From NCBI GenBank assembly GCA_941918925.1, contig OW799233.1, forward strand, positions 125,078,833-125,142,832: a stretch of DNA of 64,000 nt, written 5' to 3'. Both the position numbers and the translations under genes were made by a program. Under the pieces are notes generated by a model. That model made no database searches. It had not been told where the DNA came from and saw nothing but the letters and a program-made list of their open reading frames with translations. Positions 11,985-23,160 of the stretch are shown piece by piece. The DNA comes from Phyto melanocephala. Taxonomy: Eukaryota > Arthropoda > Insecta > Diptera > Rhinophoridae. Each line of letters begins with the position of its first letter. The first letter of the stretch is position 1.

Positions 11985-12240
11985 CTGCATTTCATTTGAC
12001 ATTTCTCAATTTCAGACTAACTCAATTTGAACCATGGAAGGATACACAATCGAGCAAGGCGTTAAAGTTATTCAGGCTTATTATGAAAATGGGCGATCAA
12101 ATCAAAATCCATTTCGTAGACTTTGCGATTTTTTTGGTCCCCATAATCGTTCACATTCGTTCACAATCGGGAGAGTTGTGAAAAAATATTTAAATTTCGG
12201 CCCTAATAATTTATCCACCCTTTATATCCTTTTTTAATAA
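11985..12240 (+). pseudogene. IS630/Tc1-mariner-type transposase, N-terminal HTH fragment
   Basis: The frame from 12034 reads MEGYTIEQGVKVIQAYYENG, then ends in IGRVVKKY. This is the N-terminal helix-turn-helix (DUF4817-like) start of the transposase family whose catalytic part is at 39304-40205. It breaks after about 55 codons. CCACCCTTTATA follows at about 12218, resembling the element's terminal repeat (compare 30110-30120), so only a short internally deleted copy remains. The same 5-prime leader (TTTGACATTTCTCAAT) precedes the related fragment at 29575. Confidence 0.7.
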
Positions 12241-12420
12241 AATATTTTTAATTGAACAGATCATAAACATTTTTTAATCCCTAATATACAAATTCACCAT
12301 GACAACATCCACTAAAAAGTTTCTTTGTTGTATCAATTCGCCGTTGCATATACCTGCAAAAATGTGCCTGAAAAACAATTTTGTATTTATTGAAAATTTT
12401 AAAATATTTTAAATTTTAAC

Positions 12421-13150
12421 GTGAACCATTTTTTATTTTGGCTTAAGTTCATTTGTTCTTTTTATTTAATTTTATAATTCAAATTAAATTAAATTGTAAC
12501 CATTTTAGGAATATTCTTTCTAAAAATTATGTTCACATTAAAAAAATGGTTCACATTAAAATTTAATATATAGAAAAAAGTTCGAATAAAATATAAATAT
12601 ATAATTATAACACACATGGCACGGTGTTAATGACATTCAAGAATTCATTGTTCAGTGTCTATCACCTAGATGGACTTATATAAATGAAAATGTAAATACA
12701 ACCTTGTTTTCAATAATTCCAGCCAAAGGATGGATATTGAAAGCATAACGAAAATGTATTACGAATATAGAAGAATATGAACATGTTGAATTATGAACTG
12801 TCATTTGATAGGTGAAATTAAATATTCAACAAAATATGAAAATCAATACTAAGATTCACTAATTCAAATTTCATTCAATTGTAACATAAATAGGAATTTT
12901 AAATTACATAGTAGTATACCGATAAAGAGTGCTGATGATGAAATCGTAGCTGATTTCGAAAATGCATTCCACTCGGCTAATATCGGAAATAAAAGAAAGA
13001 ATATTCCTAAAATGGTTACAATTTAATTTAATTTGAATTATAAAATTAAATAAAAAGAACAAATGAACTTAAGCCAAAATAAAAAATGGTTCACATTAAA
13101 ATTTAATATATAGAAAAAAGTTCGAATAAAATATAAATATATAATTTTAA
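12421..13150. repeat. ~100-bp inverted repeat overlapping a ~65-bp direct repeat
   Basis: Segment 12421-12527 (GTGAACCATTTTTTATTTTG ... GGAATATTCTTTCT) recurs inverted at about 13000-13093. Each arm is followed, in direct orientation, by the same AATGGTTCACATT-to-ATATAATT block (about 12545-12605 and 13085-13147). It may be the arms of a DNA element plus a local duplication. The spacer is non-coding. Confidence 0.75.
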
Positions 13151-13849
13151 AATATTTAATACCCTTTTTGAAAATAAATTTTGGCAGTTTTTAAGATGTG
13201 AAACTTTGAATCGAAATAACATTTAAAGTTTGAATTTAACAAAAATATATATCTTTGACAATAAGGTAAAACTGTTTAAGTCTGTTTTTATTGTTTTTAA
13301 GGAAAAGAACTTTAAAATAAATAAACTTTAAAATTTTTAAAAGGTGGTTTTTATTCCTGAATTGCAATGATGTGATTATCTCACGTTTAGCTTATATCGA
13401 CTTAAGCAGTTTTCCTTTTTTTTCACGGATATATTAAGGTGTGTTTACATTAGGCAAATATTAGATAAAATAAAATGTATTATTATATGCTCAAGTAAAT
13501 ACATAAAATATAAATATTTATTTAATTACATATTTTTTTTTTATTTAAAAAAACCGAAAAATCAATTCATAATATTATGTTTTGTCTATACATCTTTGCT
13601 GTAAGAAAAATTAAATACAATTTCAAAAATATTTATCAAAAATAGTGGATAGTATTTTTCAGATGTGAACATAGGTTTAGCCCTTTTCACCATCTTTGGC
13701 AAATAATCTTGCCTCAAAGCATTTACAAAATGGTAAAGTGTATTTTAACGCTAGAGGTTATATTCAATCTGCGTTTACATGCAACACTAAATTGCAAACT
13801 AATAGCTGACAGTAAGAGGAGGACATCACGGATATATTGCTTAATAGAT
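13151..13849. other. AT-rich intergenic DNA, no feature seen
   Basis: No convincing ORF, hairpin or known repeat. Confidence 0.5.
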
Positions 13850-14040
13850 GTTAGGTAAGGTTGAAAGAAGGGGCACTAAAAGCCTAAGCCCACGATAGGT
13901 ATACACTTGTTGCCAATTGGCATAGAAGAGAATACAATAGAAAGAGAAGCATACCAGTTCAGAGTCTCTGGCGGTAGTCGAAACCACAACCCCCAAACAA
14001 GCAGACCAGCACACTACTGATTCATCCAACGGGCACCCGG
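13850..14040 (-). mobile_element. 3-prime end fragment of an RNase H-bearing non-LTR retrotransposon
   Basis: The reverse complement contains a CCAATTGGCA word, then AAGTGTATACCTATCG, then TTTTAGTGCCCCTTCTTTC and ACCTTACCTA. This matches the 3-prime untranslated end of the element at 44446-45914, which has AAGTGTATACCTGTCATGGG, TTTTAGTGCCCCTCC and ACCTAACCTAACCT. Confidence 0.7.
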
Positions 14041-14718
14041 TTACATTTCAGTAAGAAATTTCCGATTAACCTAAAGTGTATAATACATATTGAGTAACCA
14101 TGACAATACATATTTATTACTACAGATATACGCAGTACCATGCCCAAACCACCTTAACCCTAGAAAGTAAAAGATAACGAGAAACTTATTTCGGAATCAG
14201 AAAGAAGATATTTAAGTTAAATAATTTATAATTTAAAGTTATTATAATTTACAATTTTTTAAATAATGGTTGGCGAATCCAAACAATAACAAGTTAGCGA
14301 TATTAATTTTCTTTGAAATCAGGCATGGGTTTGTTCAAACAAGAACAAAACGCCAACAAAGCAACTGTCAAAAATTTGTTTATTTTTTAATATGGATAAA
14401 ACGTGTAAAGGGTACTTTATTGATGTTGTTTTGTGTCTTCAAAAATTCTACGTAAATAGTGCATAGGCTAAACTCTAGCAATCTCTGCTGTTAGCCTGAT
14501 AAGTTTTTTTGGTATTTATTTATACATTGATTTTTATTAAACTTTAATATTATTCAACTTAAAATCAAATTGTTCTTTACATTTGTCATATTAAGCAATA
14601 TTCTTTAGGTAGTGTGTATTGTCATTCAATTGGAAGACTGATTGAGCAAATTTAATGTGTGTCAATTAACTAAATATTCCAATTAATGTCTACAATGACT
14701 ACAATATTTGTTTTAATT
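14041..14718. other. AT-rich intergenic DNA, no feature seen
   Basis: A 61-codon ORF at 14270 is not recognisable and has no supporting context. Confidence 0.5.
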
Positions 14719-14946
14719 ATATATGGGTACTTCCACAGAAAGTTCAACTTTTGTCACGTAACACCAGCATCTATAGTTTAGAAAAAAATAGTTTTTCTTT
14801 TGACTTTTTTATATTTCTATATAAACAGAATGTAAGTAAATTTATTCTTAGGTAAAAATTAAAGCAAATAAAACTCTACACCTTTAAGTTATAAGTGTGT
14901 AAAGAATCTAGCGTTAAGTGAAATTCTTGTGGAAGTGCCCATATAC
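14719..14946. mobile_element. Short inverted-repeat MITE (TATATGGGYACTTCCACA ends)
   Basis: TATATGGGTACTTCCACA at the left is mirrored at the right by TGTGGAAGTGCCCATATA. About 230 bp, non-coding. Its ends resemble those of the larger element at 24974-25822 (CATATGGGCATTTCCATG), so both may use one transposase. TA-type target duplication is possible but not certain. Confidence 0.75.
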
Positions 14947-15987
14947 ATAGTATTGTACAAAATATTCCTATCATAGAATTACATACATACTATCTTATGT
15001 ATGTATGCAACTGTGTATAATTAAAGTTCGGTTAAAATCAAATATAACTTTTTTGATAAATTGTACCCATTCATATACATACATCGATTTTTATTTTTAC
15101 AAATGTCTATTAATAAATTAACACATTTGTTTTTTTTTTTTTTTTTTCAAAACAAATATAAAATGTATGATAATTGTTGTAAATGATTTAATTTAGTATA
15201 ATTGTATAAAGCACTTAATTTTATTTTGTAATTACATATTAAATAAATACTTTTTACATTATTAACTTAATGTATCACATCAATCATAAACAAAATAAAT
15301 ATAAGGTAGCGGTTGTCAAGGTTCATAAATAATGAGGGCGAAAGAGAAATTGTTATTGAAATATTTTTTAACACTTAAAAAATGTGAAGTAAATGTGTTA
15401 ATTAGCCATTAAGATGTAAATAGAAAAAATATATTTTTACAAATATTTTTTGAAAAAATAAAACCTTTAATTAAATTATTGTAGATAGTTTTCATTTTAA
15501 AAATTGTTCTTTAATTATATTATACAAAACATTGTACATATTATTATTAAAAAACTTTTCTTAGTTTATTATAAATTTGAGAAAAGTTTTTAATAAATTT
15601 AAAATTAATAAATAATTTGAAAAAAAAATAAAAAAATTTTTTTAATGATGCAAAAATGTAAGGGTTAGTTTTAAAACATCAAAACGTATTGCTATGATGC
15701 AGTTCTGCAACTGTTTTGTTACAAAGTTACCAACTGTGTTGATTAATTTGCAAATTTTTTATGTTTAAGCTACGTATGTTTCGAATATAAGATTTTTTTA
15801 TCAGAGTTTACATCAGCTAAACGAACAAAAAAATTTAATGAAATTGTACACTTGTCGAAAAATTATTTTCCAAAATTTGTTCGAGTTTACACGATTTTTG
15901 GTTGGAATAACAGAAAAAGGTTAAAGGTAAAACACACAATTACATGTAAATATAGTACAATTCTAGATATCTCATTATATTTGTTTT
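14947..15987. other. AT-rich intergenic DNA, no feature seen
   Basis: Only short A/T runs and weak local inverted repeats (for example AAAACTTTTCTTAG ... GAGAAAAGTTTT near 15550-15590). Confidence 0.5.
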
Positions 15988-16640
15988 TATACCCTTCACC
16001 TGTGGTGCCCAAAGGTATATATAGCTCTGTCATTCCGTTTGTAATTTCTACCATTTTAATTTCCGACCCCACAAAGTATATATTTTCTGAAAGCTTATGT
16101 CCGTCTGTCCGTGTGTTGGTTGAAATCGACTTTTAGAAGCAACCACATATTCCTCAGACCTGTGTATGGTATCAATCTTTTGGAAATATCTGGGAATGAA
16201 TTGCTATTGAAATTTAGCAAAATCGCCCCATAACTTTCTGAGATATGAGCAAATAAACGCGATTGTCTCTGTTTTTTTCCTATATTTTTACCACCAAAAT
16301 TAAAATTTTTCAGTCATAGAATAATTTATAGGTACCTTTGTTACTATTTATAGATATAATATGCCTAGAGAGATATTCGTGAACAATTTTAGATGAATCG
16401 GGCTTTAATCGGTAAAGTTATAGGCGAAATTTTTTTTTGAAAAATATATATTCCAGAAATATAGAAACGAAAATTAATTTTTTTCAGCTTCTAGAGAACC
16501 GAAAGCGTCAATATTGGTATCATCTGAAAGGACTTGACTAGCGCAATAAAAGCACTATAAGATTAAAATTCATGTTGGCCGCCACTACAAAATGCGGACA
16601 ATAAATTTATAAATGGGTCAAATCTGGTATTTTTAAATGT
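15988..16640 (+). mobile_element. Family A repeat, long subfamily, 3-prime truncated
   Basis: Starts TATACCCTTCACCTGTGGTG, contains the GTCCGTCTGTCC core, and follows the 19835-20842 copy until about 16640, where similarity ends. Confidence 0.75.
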
Positions 16641-16853
16641 AACTTGTAGAACAAACACCTTGATGTGCGGGTGCCACAACCTCTTCAAATTAAAAATGTT
16701 AAAGTGTCCATAAGAACCATTCTTAAGCTCTATAGATATAGATAAAAAAAAGACAACTAAGTCCACCCATTTTATTTAAATAAAATTCTCGATTTGTTGA
16801 AAATTTCGATAAAAAAAATCTTATTAAAAATTAAATATACAATTTATAACAAA

Positions 16854-17690
16854 AACAGGTAAGAACACTATATTCGGCTGTGTCGAACTTTTTATACTCA
16901 CCACCAATTTTATGTAATTTTATAGCACAAAATTTAAAGTAGTTAAAGTAGTCGTGTCACGTTCATTTTCTGGCATAACTATGACATTAACTAGAATGCT
17001 ATTGTACGAAATTTCATTATCATACCTATAATTTTGTCGGTTTTATGAGCTTTTAAAATATTAAAAGTAGTTAACCCTACGTTGCCACAGGCAAGTATTT
17101 ACTTGCAAGTAGTGTATACGTATTACTAACGAAAATCAGGAGAAATGCCAAAAAAACACAAAAATTTTTTGAGTGGCTACACAGCACAGTGCAAGTTCAT
17201 TTTTAAAATGTCGTAAACAAATAAACTTCAAACAAATGGCGCTGCTTCAATTGGTAATTAAGTGTTGTCAATAGCCACTATTGAACGTTACCTTTAGACA
17301 TGTAACTTTTTAATAAAATTTTTTTTATTAAATATTGATATTTATATTAAAACTTACATTTTAAATGAATATTTATATTTTTTTCTTAAAATTTTTCATA
17401 TACATATATACATATTATTTACCACAATTGTATGATATATTGTTGAGTTAACAAAAAACTCAGTATTAGACAACACTGTTTTTCGGCTTGTCACTTTACT
17501 TGCCGTAACTGTAAAAATTTTACTTGCTTAAAAATTTCTTCGCAAGCTGAGTCGCAGGTTGCCAAAGTGTAGTTGTGTTAGTAAAAAAGTGTTAGTGTAT
17601 TGGTTTTTTTTCACTTGCACTTGCATGTGGCAACGTTAGGTTACGTGAAAAGTGGGCTATCTATAAATATAGAATACTACTTGAATCATG
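16854..17690 (-). mobile_element. Family B repeat fragment, interrupted
   Basis: Inverted right end (ACAGGTAAGAACACTATATT, then hairpin ATTCGGCTGTGTCGAA), then TATACTCACCACCAATTTTA and TTTTATGAGCTTTTAAAATA. The element resumes after the insertion at 17072-17643 with CGTGAAAAGTGGGC. It matches the first kilobase of the full copy at 29356-31510. Confidence 0.75.
17072..17643. mobile_element. Inverted-repeat DNA element inserted in family B, TTA-type target
   Basis: The left end carries CCCTACGTTGCCACAGGCAA and the reverse complement of the right end reads CCTAACGTTGCCACATGCAA. The host family B sequence is continuous across it, with TTA next to each end, which suggests a PIF/Harbinger-like 3-bp duplication. 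Non-coding; several ACTTGC words form a loose subterminal repeat. Confidence 0.7.
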
Positions 17691-17763
17691 CAGATTTACT
17701 TACGCAATATTTATATATATTAGGATTTCCAAAAATTAGTTTTATTGCTTTTTTGCACCAACG

Positions 17764-18732
17764 CACAGTGGTGCGATTTTTTTTTTTTTTTTTTTGCAAA
17801 AATATTAACTTGTAAACTTTTTGTGTTTTCGAAACATTTATCCAAATATGTCATTTCTATTTTTTTTAAATATATGGTTTTAAATGCCGATTTTCCAAAA
17901 TATGCTTATGGTGTCTTCTTTTCTGATGTAAATGTTGCATTATTTCTGCCCTATGACTTTTTTTGAGTTCTTTTCTTAAAAATATGCAAGACTATAAAAA
18001 GGTGACAAATTCTTTTGTTATAATGTTGCCATAAAAATGAGAAAAAATTTTACATGTCGTACCCTGGATTTAATCAAAGGGTGAGAATATTGCACTCTTT
18101 AACAGCTGAAATTTTGTTTTTCCCAAATTTTGTTGGTCCCAAATTATTAAAACGAAGAAAGAAATGCAGTTTTACATAAAAGTATAGCTATCATGTAAAA
18201 AAGCTGAAAATTTCTGTTCTATTCTGCTAATTATGAAGGTAGCATTTTGTTAGGGTGCAGGTGGTGACCTTTGAAAAGTGTTTTACAATAAAAGCGCAAC
18301 ATTGTTTGTTACAAAAGAAAACATCATTAGTGTACGAATTAATAGTGGTTAAGGCTCGTATGTCATAAATTTCCCAAAAATACATAAAACAAATTTTTGG
18401 AATCACGTCTTTTTCAAAATTTTAACTCCAGAAAAAAAGGACAAGAACGGCTAGCTGCAAATTTCTGCATGATAAATAAATAACGATCCGTTATCTACTT
18501 TTCGAGATACTGTACGTTAAAGAGGACCAAGCTAAACAAAAATTTCTGTTTTTTTTTTTTTTAACACTGAAAATCAGTCAACTTTGACGGCCAAGAACCA
18601 AGAATCTGATTGTAATAAGAGTGGCATATTTAAAATCGTTAGACAATTTTCTGTAAAACAGATTTATGAAAATTGCAGTCACATGAAATTTTCGATTTTT
18701 GCAGCCTTACTTGTCCTACAGGCACCACTGTG
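17764..18732. mobile_element. Non-autonomous Transib-like element with CACAGTG ends
   Basis: Both ends carry an 11-bp inverted repeat: CACAGTGGTGC at 17764 and GCACCACTGTG ending at 18732. The 5-bp sequence CAACG directly abuts both ends (17759-17763 and 18733-18737). A 5-bp target duplication with CAC-starting termini is characteristic of Transib, the superfamily related to RAG1. CACAGTG is identical to the V(D)J recombination heptamer. The 969-bp interior has no credible ORF. A T-tract and then TGCAAAAAT follow the left repeat, and GCAAAAAT recurs inside the right. Confidence 0.65.
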
Positions 18733-18737
18733 CAACG

Positions 18738-19834
18738 ATCCCAATTATATAGTTCGAAATGTGTGCAACTAAATGTTAGCCTGTACTCCACATAACTACA
18801 TACATATAGTCTAATCAAATAAATGCCTGGAAGTTTGAATTCAAATAATAGCAATGAAGTCATCACATAGAAAAACATACTAATGGCATCAATAGACCAA
18901 TGGCATAGTTGTAGCGTGCCTCTAACAATAAAGTGTCTATTAAATGCTTATTAACAACCCCATTCATGCATACACAAAAATGTTCCTTGACTGCTTAAGC
19001 TTTTCTTGGTTTTCATTATTAATTATAAATAACTTTTCTCTTTTTTTATTATTTTTCTATATTTTTTTTTATTTTTATTTTTTTGCAAAGTTTTCAATAT
19101 TTTATAAACAGTTAAATGTAAAGCATATTGACATACATACATACATATCATTCATAGGTATGTATCTTTATATACCTAACATATGTACGTTACATTTAAC
19201 TGTATATACATACATACATATTTATAAAAATCTATATTCTTGCTATTAGAGGGTAAGGTTGTAAATAAGTATATACATACAAACATATGTATTTTTGATG
19301 TAAAATGTTAAAAGAAAATATACAACAAGAAATGGGCTTAGAAAAACACAAGAAAGTCAAACATTGACCTTAAAAAAATTTAAAGAAACATTAACAAACC
19401 TGCAAAATATATTTACGTATATTATAACACTACTAATACATGTACATATATATATTTTTATTGTAAATACCCCAACACATGTAAACATGCACTAGAGAAA
19501 ATAATACAATAACGGTCACACTACAACTAATTTACATAATAACACTTTAGTGTTGCAAAAGTTTGTAAAAACTATTACAAGATGATTTGTGCTCTTATTT
19601 GTATATTACAATGTTTTGAAGAACATTTTTGATATAATCGATCGTTCTCTGCAAATGTTCGTTTCAAAAAGTTAGATATGTAATTCTGTTCTTATATTGT
19701 TGTTACTGCAGATTACGTTTTATAAAAAGAGAATTTGCACCAAATTTAGGAAATGATTAACACGTCCTGCATAGATACGAAATAAAATTATAAATTCTCT
19801 ACATGTAGAAAAAAGCTAAAAAGGCTTTTTTTAT
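18738..19834. other. AT-rich intergenic DNA with short (ACAT)n patches
   Basis: Small ATACATAC clusters near 19130-19150 and 19205-19225. No gene or dispersed repeat recognised. Confidence 0.5.
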
Positions 19835-20842
19835 TATACCCTTCACCTGTGGTGAACAAGGGTATATATAGCTTTGTCATTCCGTTTGTAATTTCTAGAA
19901 TTTTAATTTCCGACCCACTAAAGTATATATTTTCTGAAAGCAGTCGATTAGGCTCTGACCGCCTGCCCGTCTGTCCGTGTGTTGGTTGAAATCAACTTTT
20001 AGAAGCAACCACATGTTCCACAGACCTGTGTATGGTATCAATCTTTTGGAAATATTCGGGAACGAATCGCTATTGAAATTCAGCAAAATCGCTCCATAAC
20101 TTTCTGAGATATGAGCAAATAAACGCGATTGCCTCTGTTTTTTTCCTATATTTTTACCACCAAAATTAAAATTTTTCAGCCGTAGAATAATTTATAGGTA
20201 CCTTTGTTAGATATAATATGCCTAGAGAGATATTCGTGAAAAATTTTAGATAAATTGGGCTTTAATCGGTAAAGTTATAGGCAAAATTTTTCTTTGAAAA
20301 ATATATACTCCAAAAATTTACAAACGAAAATCAATTTTTTTTCAGCTTCTAGACAACCGAAAGCGTCAATATTGGTATCATCTGAAAGGACTTGACTAGC
20401 GCAATATAAGCACTAAAAAAAATTAAAATTCATATTGGCCGCCACTACCAAATGGCGGACAATAAATTTATATTTGGGTCAAATCTGGTATTTTTAAATG
20501 TAACTTCTAAAACCCCCTCAATATTGGCATCAAACGAAAGGGCTTGACCAGTAGAACACAGTAAATTATTGAAAAATTTAAAATCCAAGATGACGTCTAA
20601 AACAAATGGCGGATACAATTTTTTTAGCCCCATCAATATGGGTATCAAATTAAAGGACTTGACTAGTAGAATACAGATAACTTCGTACAAATTCAAAATC
20701 AAGGATAGCGTCGGAAATGATAAGGAAAAATGGCGTATAACATGAAATATAGTTTAAGCTACGATGCTGGATTATACCTGTGTACATGACGGTGAAGGGT
20801 ACTATCAGATTCCGCACGGCCGAATATAGCACTTTTACTTGT
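19835..20842 (+). mobile_element. Family A repeat, long subfamily, full length
   Basis: Complete from TATACCCTTCACCTGTGGTG to the hairpin with CCGCACGGCCGAAT and the terminal TTTTACTTGTT. Its interior has three diverged blocks, each with ATTGGYATCA, GACTTGACTAG and an AATGGCG word (about 20350-20700). The next element starts with no spacer. Confidence 0.85.
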
Positions 20843-21540
20843 TATACCCTTCACCTGTGGTGCACAAGGGTATATATAGCTTTGTCATTCCGTTTGTAAT
20901 TTCTACAATTTTCATTTCCGACCCCATAAAGTATATATTTTCTGAAAGCTTATGAATAGAGGAGTCGATTAAGCCCTGACCGTCTGTCCGTCTGTCCGTC
21001 TATCCGTCTGTCCGTCTGTCCGTCTGCCCGTCTGTCCGTGTGTTGGTTGAAATCAACTTTTAGAAGCAACTATATGTTCCTCAGATCTGTATATAGTATC
21101 AATCTCTTGGAAATATCCAGGAATGAATCGCTATTGAAATTCAGTACAATCGCCCCATAACTTTCTGAGATATGAGCAAAAAACCACGACCACCTCGTTT
21201 TTTTCACAATTACAACAACAACATACATACATAGATACATGTAAAAAACATACCAAACAAAAAAAATTACAAAAAAAAAAAAAATATTAAAAATAAGAAA
21301 AAAATAATAAAAAAAACTACAAAAAAAAAATTTTAAAAAAATTTAAAAAATATATAAAAAAAAATAATAAAATATAAATAATATATTAAATAAAATAAAA
21401 TTTTTTTGGCTCAGCACGTTTTGACTTTGCACGTATTTTATATGGGATGAATGGTGATACAAACAATTGTTATTGCATGACTACACGTTGTGAAGGGTAT
21501 ATAAGATTCGGCACGGCCGAATATAGCACTGTTACTTGTT
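20843..21540 (+). mobile_element. Family A repeat, tandem head-to-tail with the preceding copy
   Basis: Starts at the TATACCC that directly follows the previous copy's CTTGT terminus. It has an expanded GTCCGTCT core at 20983-21045, an A-rich middle, the right hairpin ATTCGGCACGGCCGAAT and CTTGTT at 21540. Confidence 0.85.
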
Positions 21541-21614
21541 TTTTTTATCTACTTTACTGCAAAATTATAATAAATCTTTATTACAAAAATTTTAATTTAA
21601 TTTTTATTTATACA

Positions 21615-21925
21615 CTAGCAGAACCCGGACCGCTCTGTTGGCTTAAAAAAATTGTTTGCATTGTATTCATTACATATGAGGGTATCACTCAGCCTTCTTC
21701 CCCTTTCCACTTCCAATTAGAAAGACCGAATGTCATTGTAAACATAAGACATTACGATTTCATGGTTTGGCAATAAAAAATCATAATATGGAAAATGGAG
21801 GGCATTTTATTGATATTGCCATATTGATAAATGTCATATCTCCGAAACCACTGCAAACTTTACATAAACCATGCCTAAAGTACCCTGAAATTTTGGTTGA
21901 AATTGTACTTATTTTTATATATAGA
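21615..21925 (-). mobile_element. Short Helitron (a of a tandem pair)
   Basis: Read on the minus strand it starts TCTATATATAAAAATAAG and ends CCGGGTTCTGCTAG followed by T. TC at the start, CTAG at the end and A/T flanks fit a Helitron. It contains no helicase and its GGGTATCACTC word recurs in the neighbour. Confidence 0.65.
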
Positions 21926-22494
21926 CTACCAGAACCCGGATCGTTTTGGCTGCCCCAACAAATTTCTTACATTCTATTTATAAGAAGAAATAGATTTTAA
22001 TATTATTATCTGCCACCATTCGTTAGGTATGCAATAGTTATCATAAATAGTATTTTATTCGAAGTAGGGTATCACTCCCCCACACTAGCTCGTATTAAGT
22101 TTAAACCAAATAGATATTACATATTCCCACAAATTACATTAAATATATTATGGGGGCCATCATATCCTCTGCTCTGATCCTATCGATTTTGCGCCCGAAA
22201 AGTAAACTAATATCGTTGCCAATTACAAAGAATTTAAAGCCTACAACAATTATTGTTCTATTAAATATATATTTTTTTTGTATAGGAGGTGCCACGCCCC
22301 CTCACTTAATCATACCTAATTATTGTAGTGAACTTACAAATTTTATTAAAATTATAATACCAGGATTGAAAGCTCTACTAGCATTTATTGTACCTGAAAT
22401 GAATCAATTATTTTATTTTATGATGATATGCTCCGATCGCATCGATTTTTTATTGGAATTAGACAAAACTATATTTGATTTTTATTTATATTGA
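21926..22494 (-). mobile_element. Short Helitron (b of a tandem pair)
   Basis: Minus strand: begins TCAATATAAATAAAAATC, a diverged version of its neighbour's start, and ends CCGGGTTCTGGTAG, with one change from CTAG. It directly abuts the neighbour's 5-prime end, giving a head-to-tail tandem. The 114-codon plus-strand ORF inside is incidental. Confidence 0.55.
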
Positions 22495-22985
22495 TATACA
22501 TACATATATGTGCATATGTATTAGAAAAATAGTAAAAGTTTTCTAACAAATATTGCTCTGAGTTAATCCATTTGAGTTCACTGTTCCATATACTTAATGA
22601 CACTATATTTGTGGTTAAAATAAACTAAACTCTAAAACTTTGAACCCTTTATTAATGCAATGTGTAGTTTGAATGTCTATTTGACGCCCACAAACTGTAC
22701 ATGAACTAGTTCCATTTTCGGTATTGTTTTATAACGTGTTTTGTTAAGTATGCAATTTTTCAATTTGCAAAAATTTTTAATCGGATAAAAGAGAAATAAA
22801 ATTTTTTTTTATAAAGTTCAATTATACATAGGATATATTCACAAGATGATATATAATGTCGTAATGTCATATGTGCAAAATGTGGTATTCGAATGTACAT
22901 TAAATTATTCTACAAAACCTCCCCCTTTCGAATATTTGAATGCAATTCTACGAAAAGACTGGAAATTGTGAACTTGGTGGAAAAA
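22495..22985. other. AT-rich intergenic DNA, no feature seen
   Basis: No coding or repeat signal recognised. Confidence 0.5.
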
Positions 22986-23160
22986 TACTTATGACATTTT
23001 GGGACAAGTGAGAGATGTAAAGAATCAAACTAGAGCATGTCGCACTAGAACAACTAAGAATATTGATGTCGTAGCTCATAATGTTGATAAAAGCCTTTTT
23101 TTATTATTTTTTATCTTTAGATTAGGCATTCCACTAACCACATGTATAGCCGAAAATAAA
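22986..23160 (+). pseudogene. IS630/Tc1-mariner-type transposase fragment (linker between HTH domains)
   Basis: Reads GQVRDVKNQTRACRTRTTKN then IDVVAHNV and RLGIPLTT. This matches the segment that follows the N-terminal HTH in the same transposase family as 12034 (typically ...ETGTVKD..., RT(E/D)ENI..V, then the second HTH). The following residues to 23320 are open but not recognised. Terminal repeats were not found. Confidence 0.6.

Noticed and set aside
22150..22494. 114-codon plus-strand ORF
   Set aside because: Lies inside a short Helitron read on the other strand; no recognisable domain.
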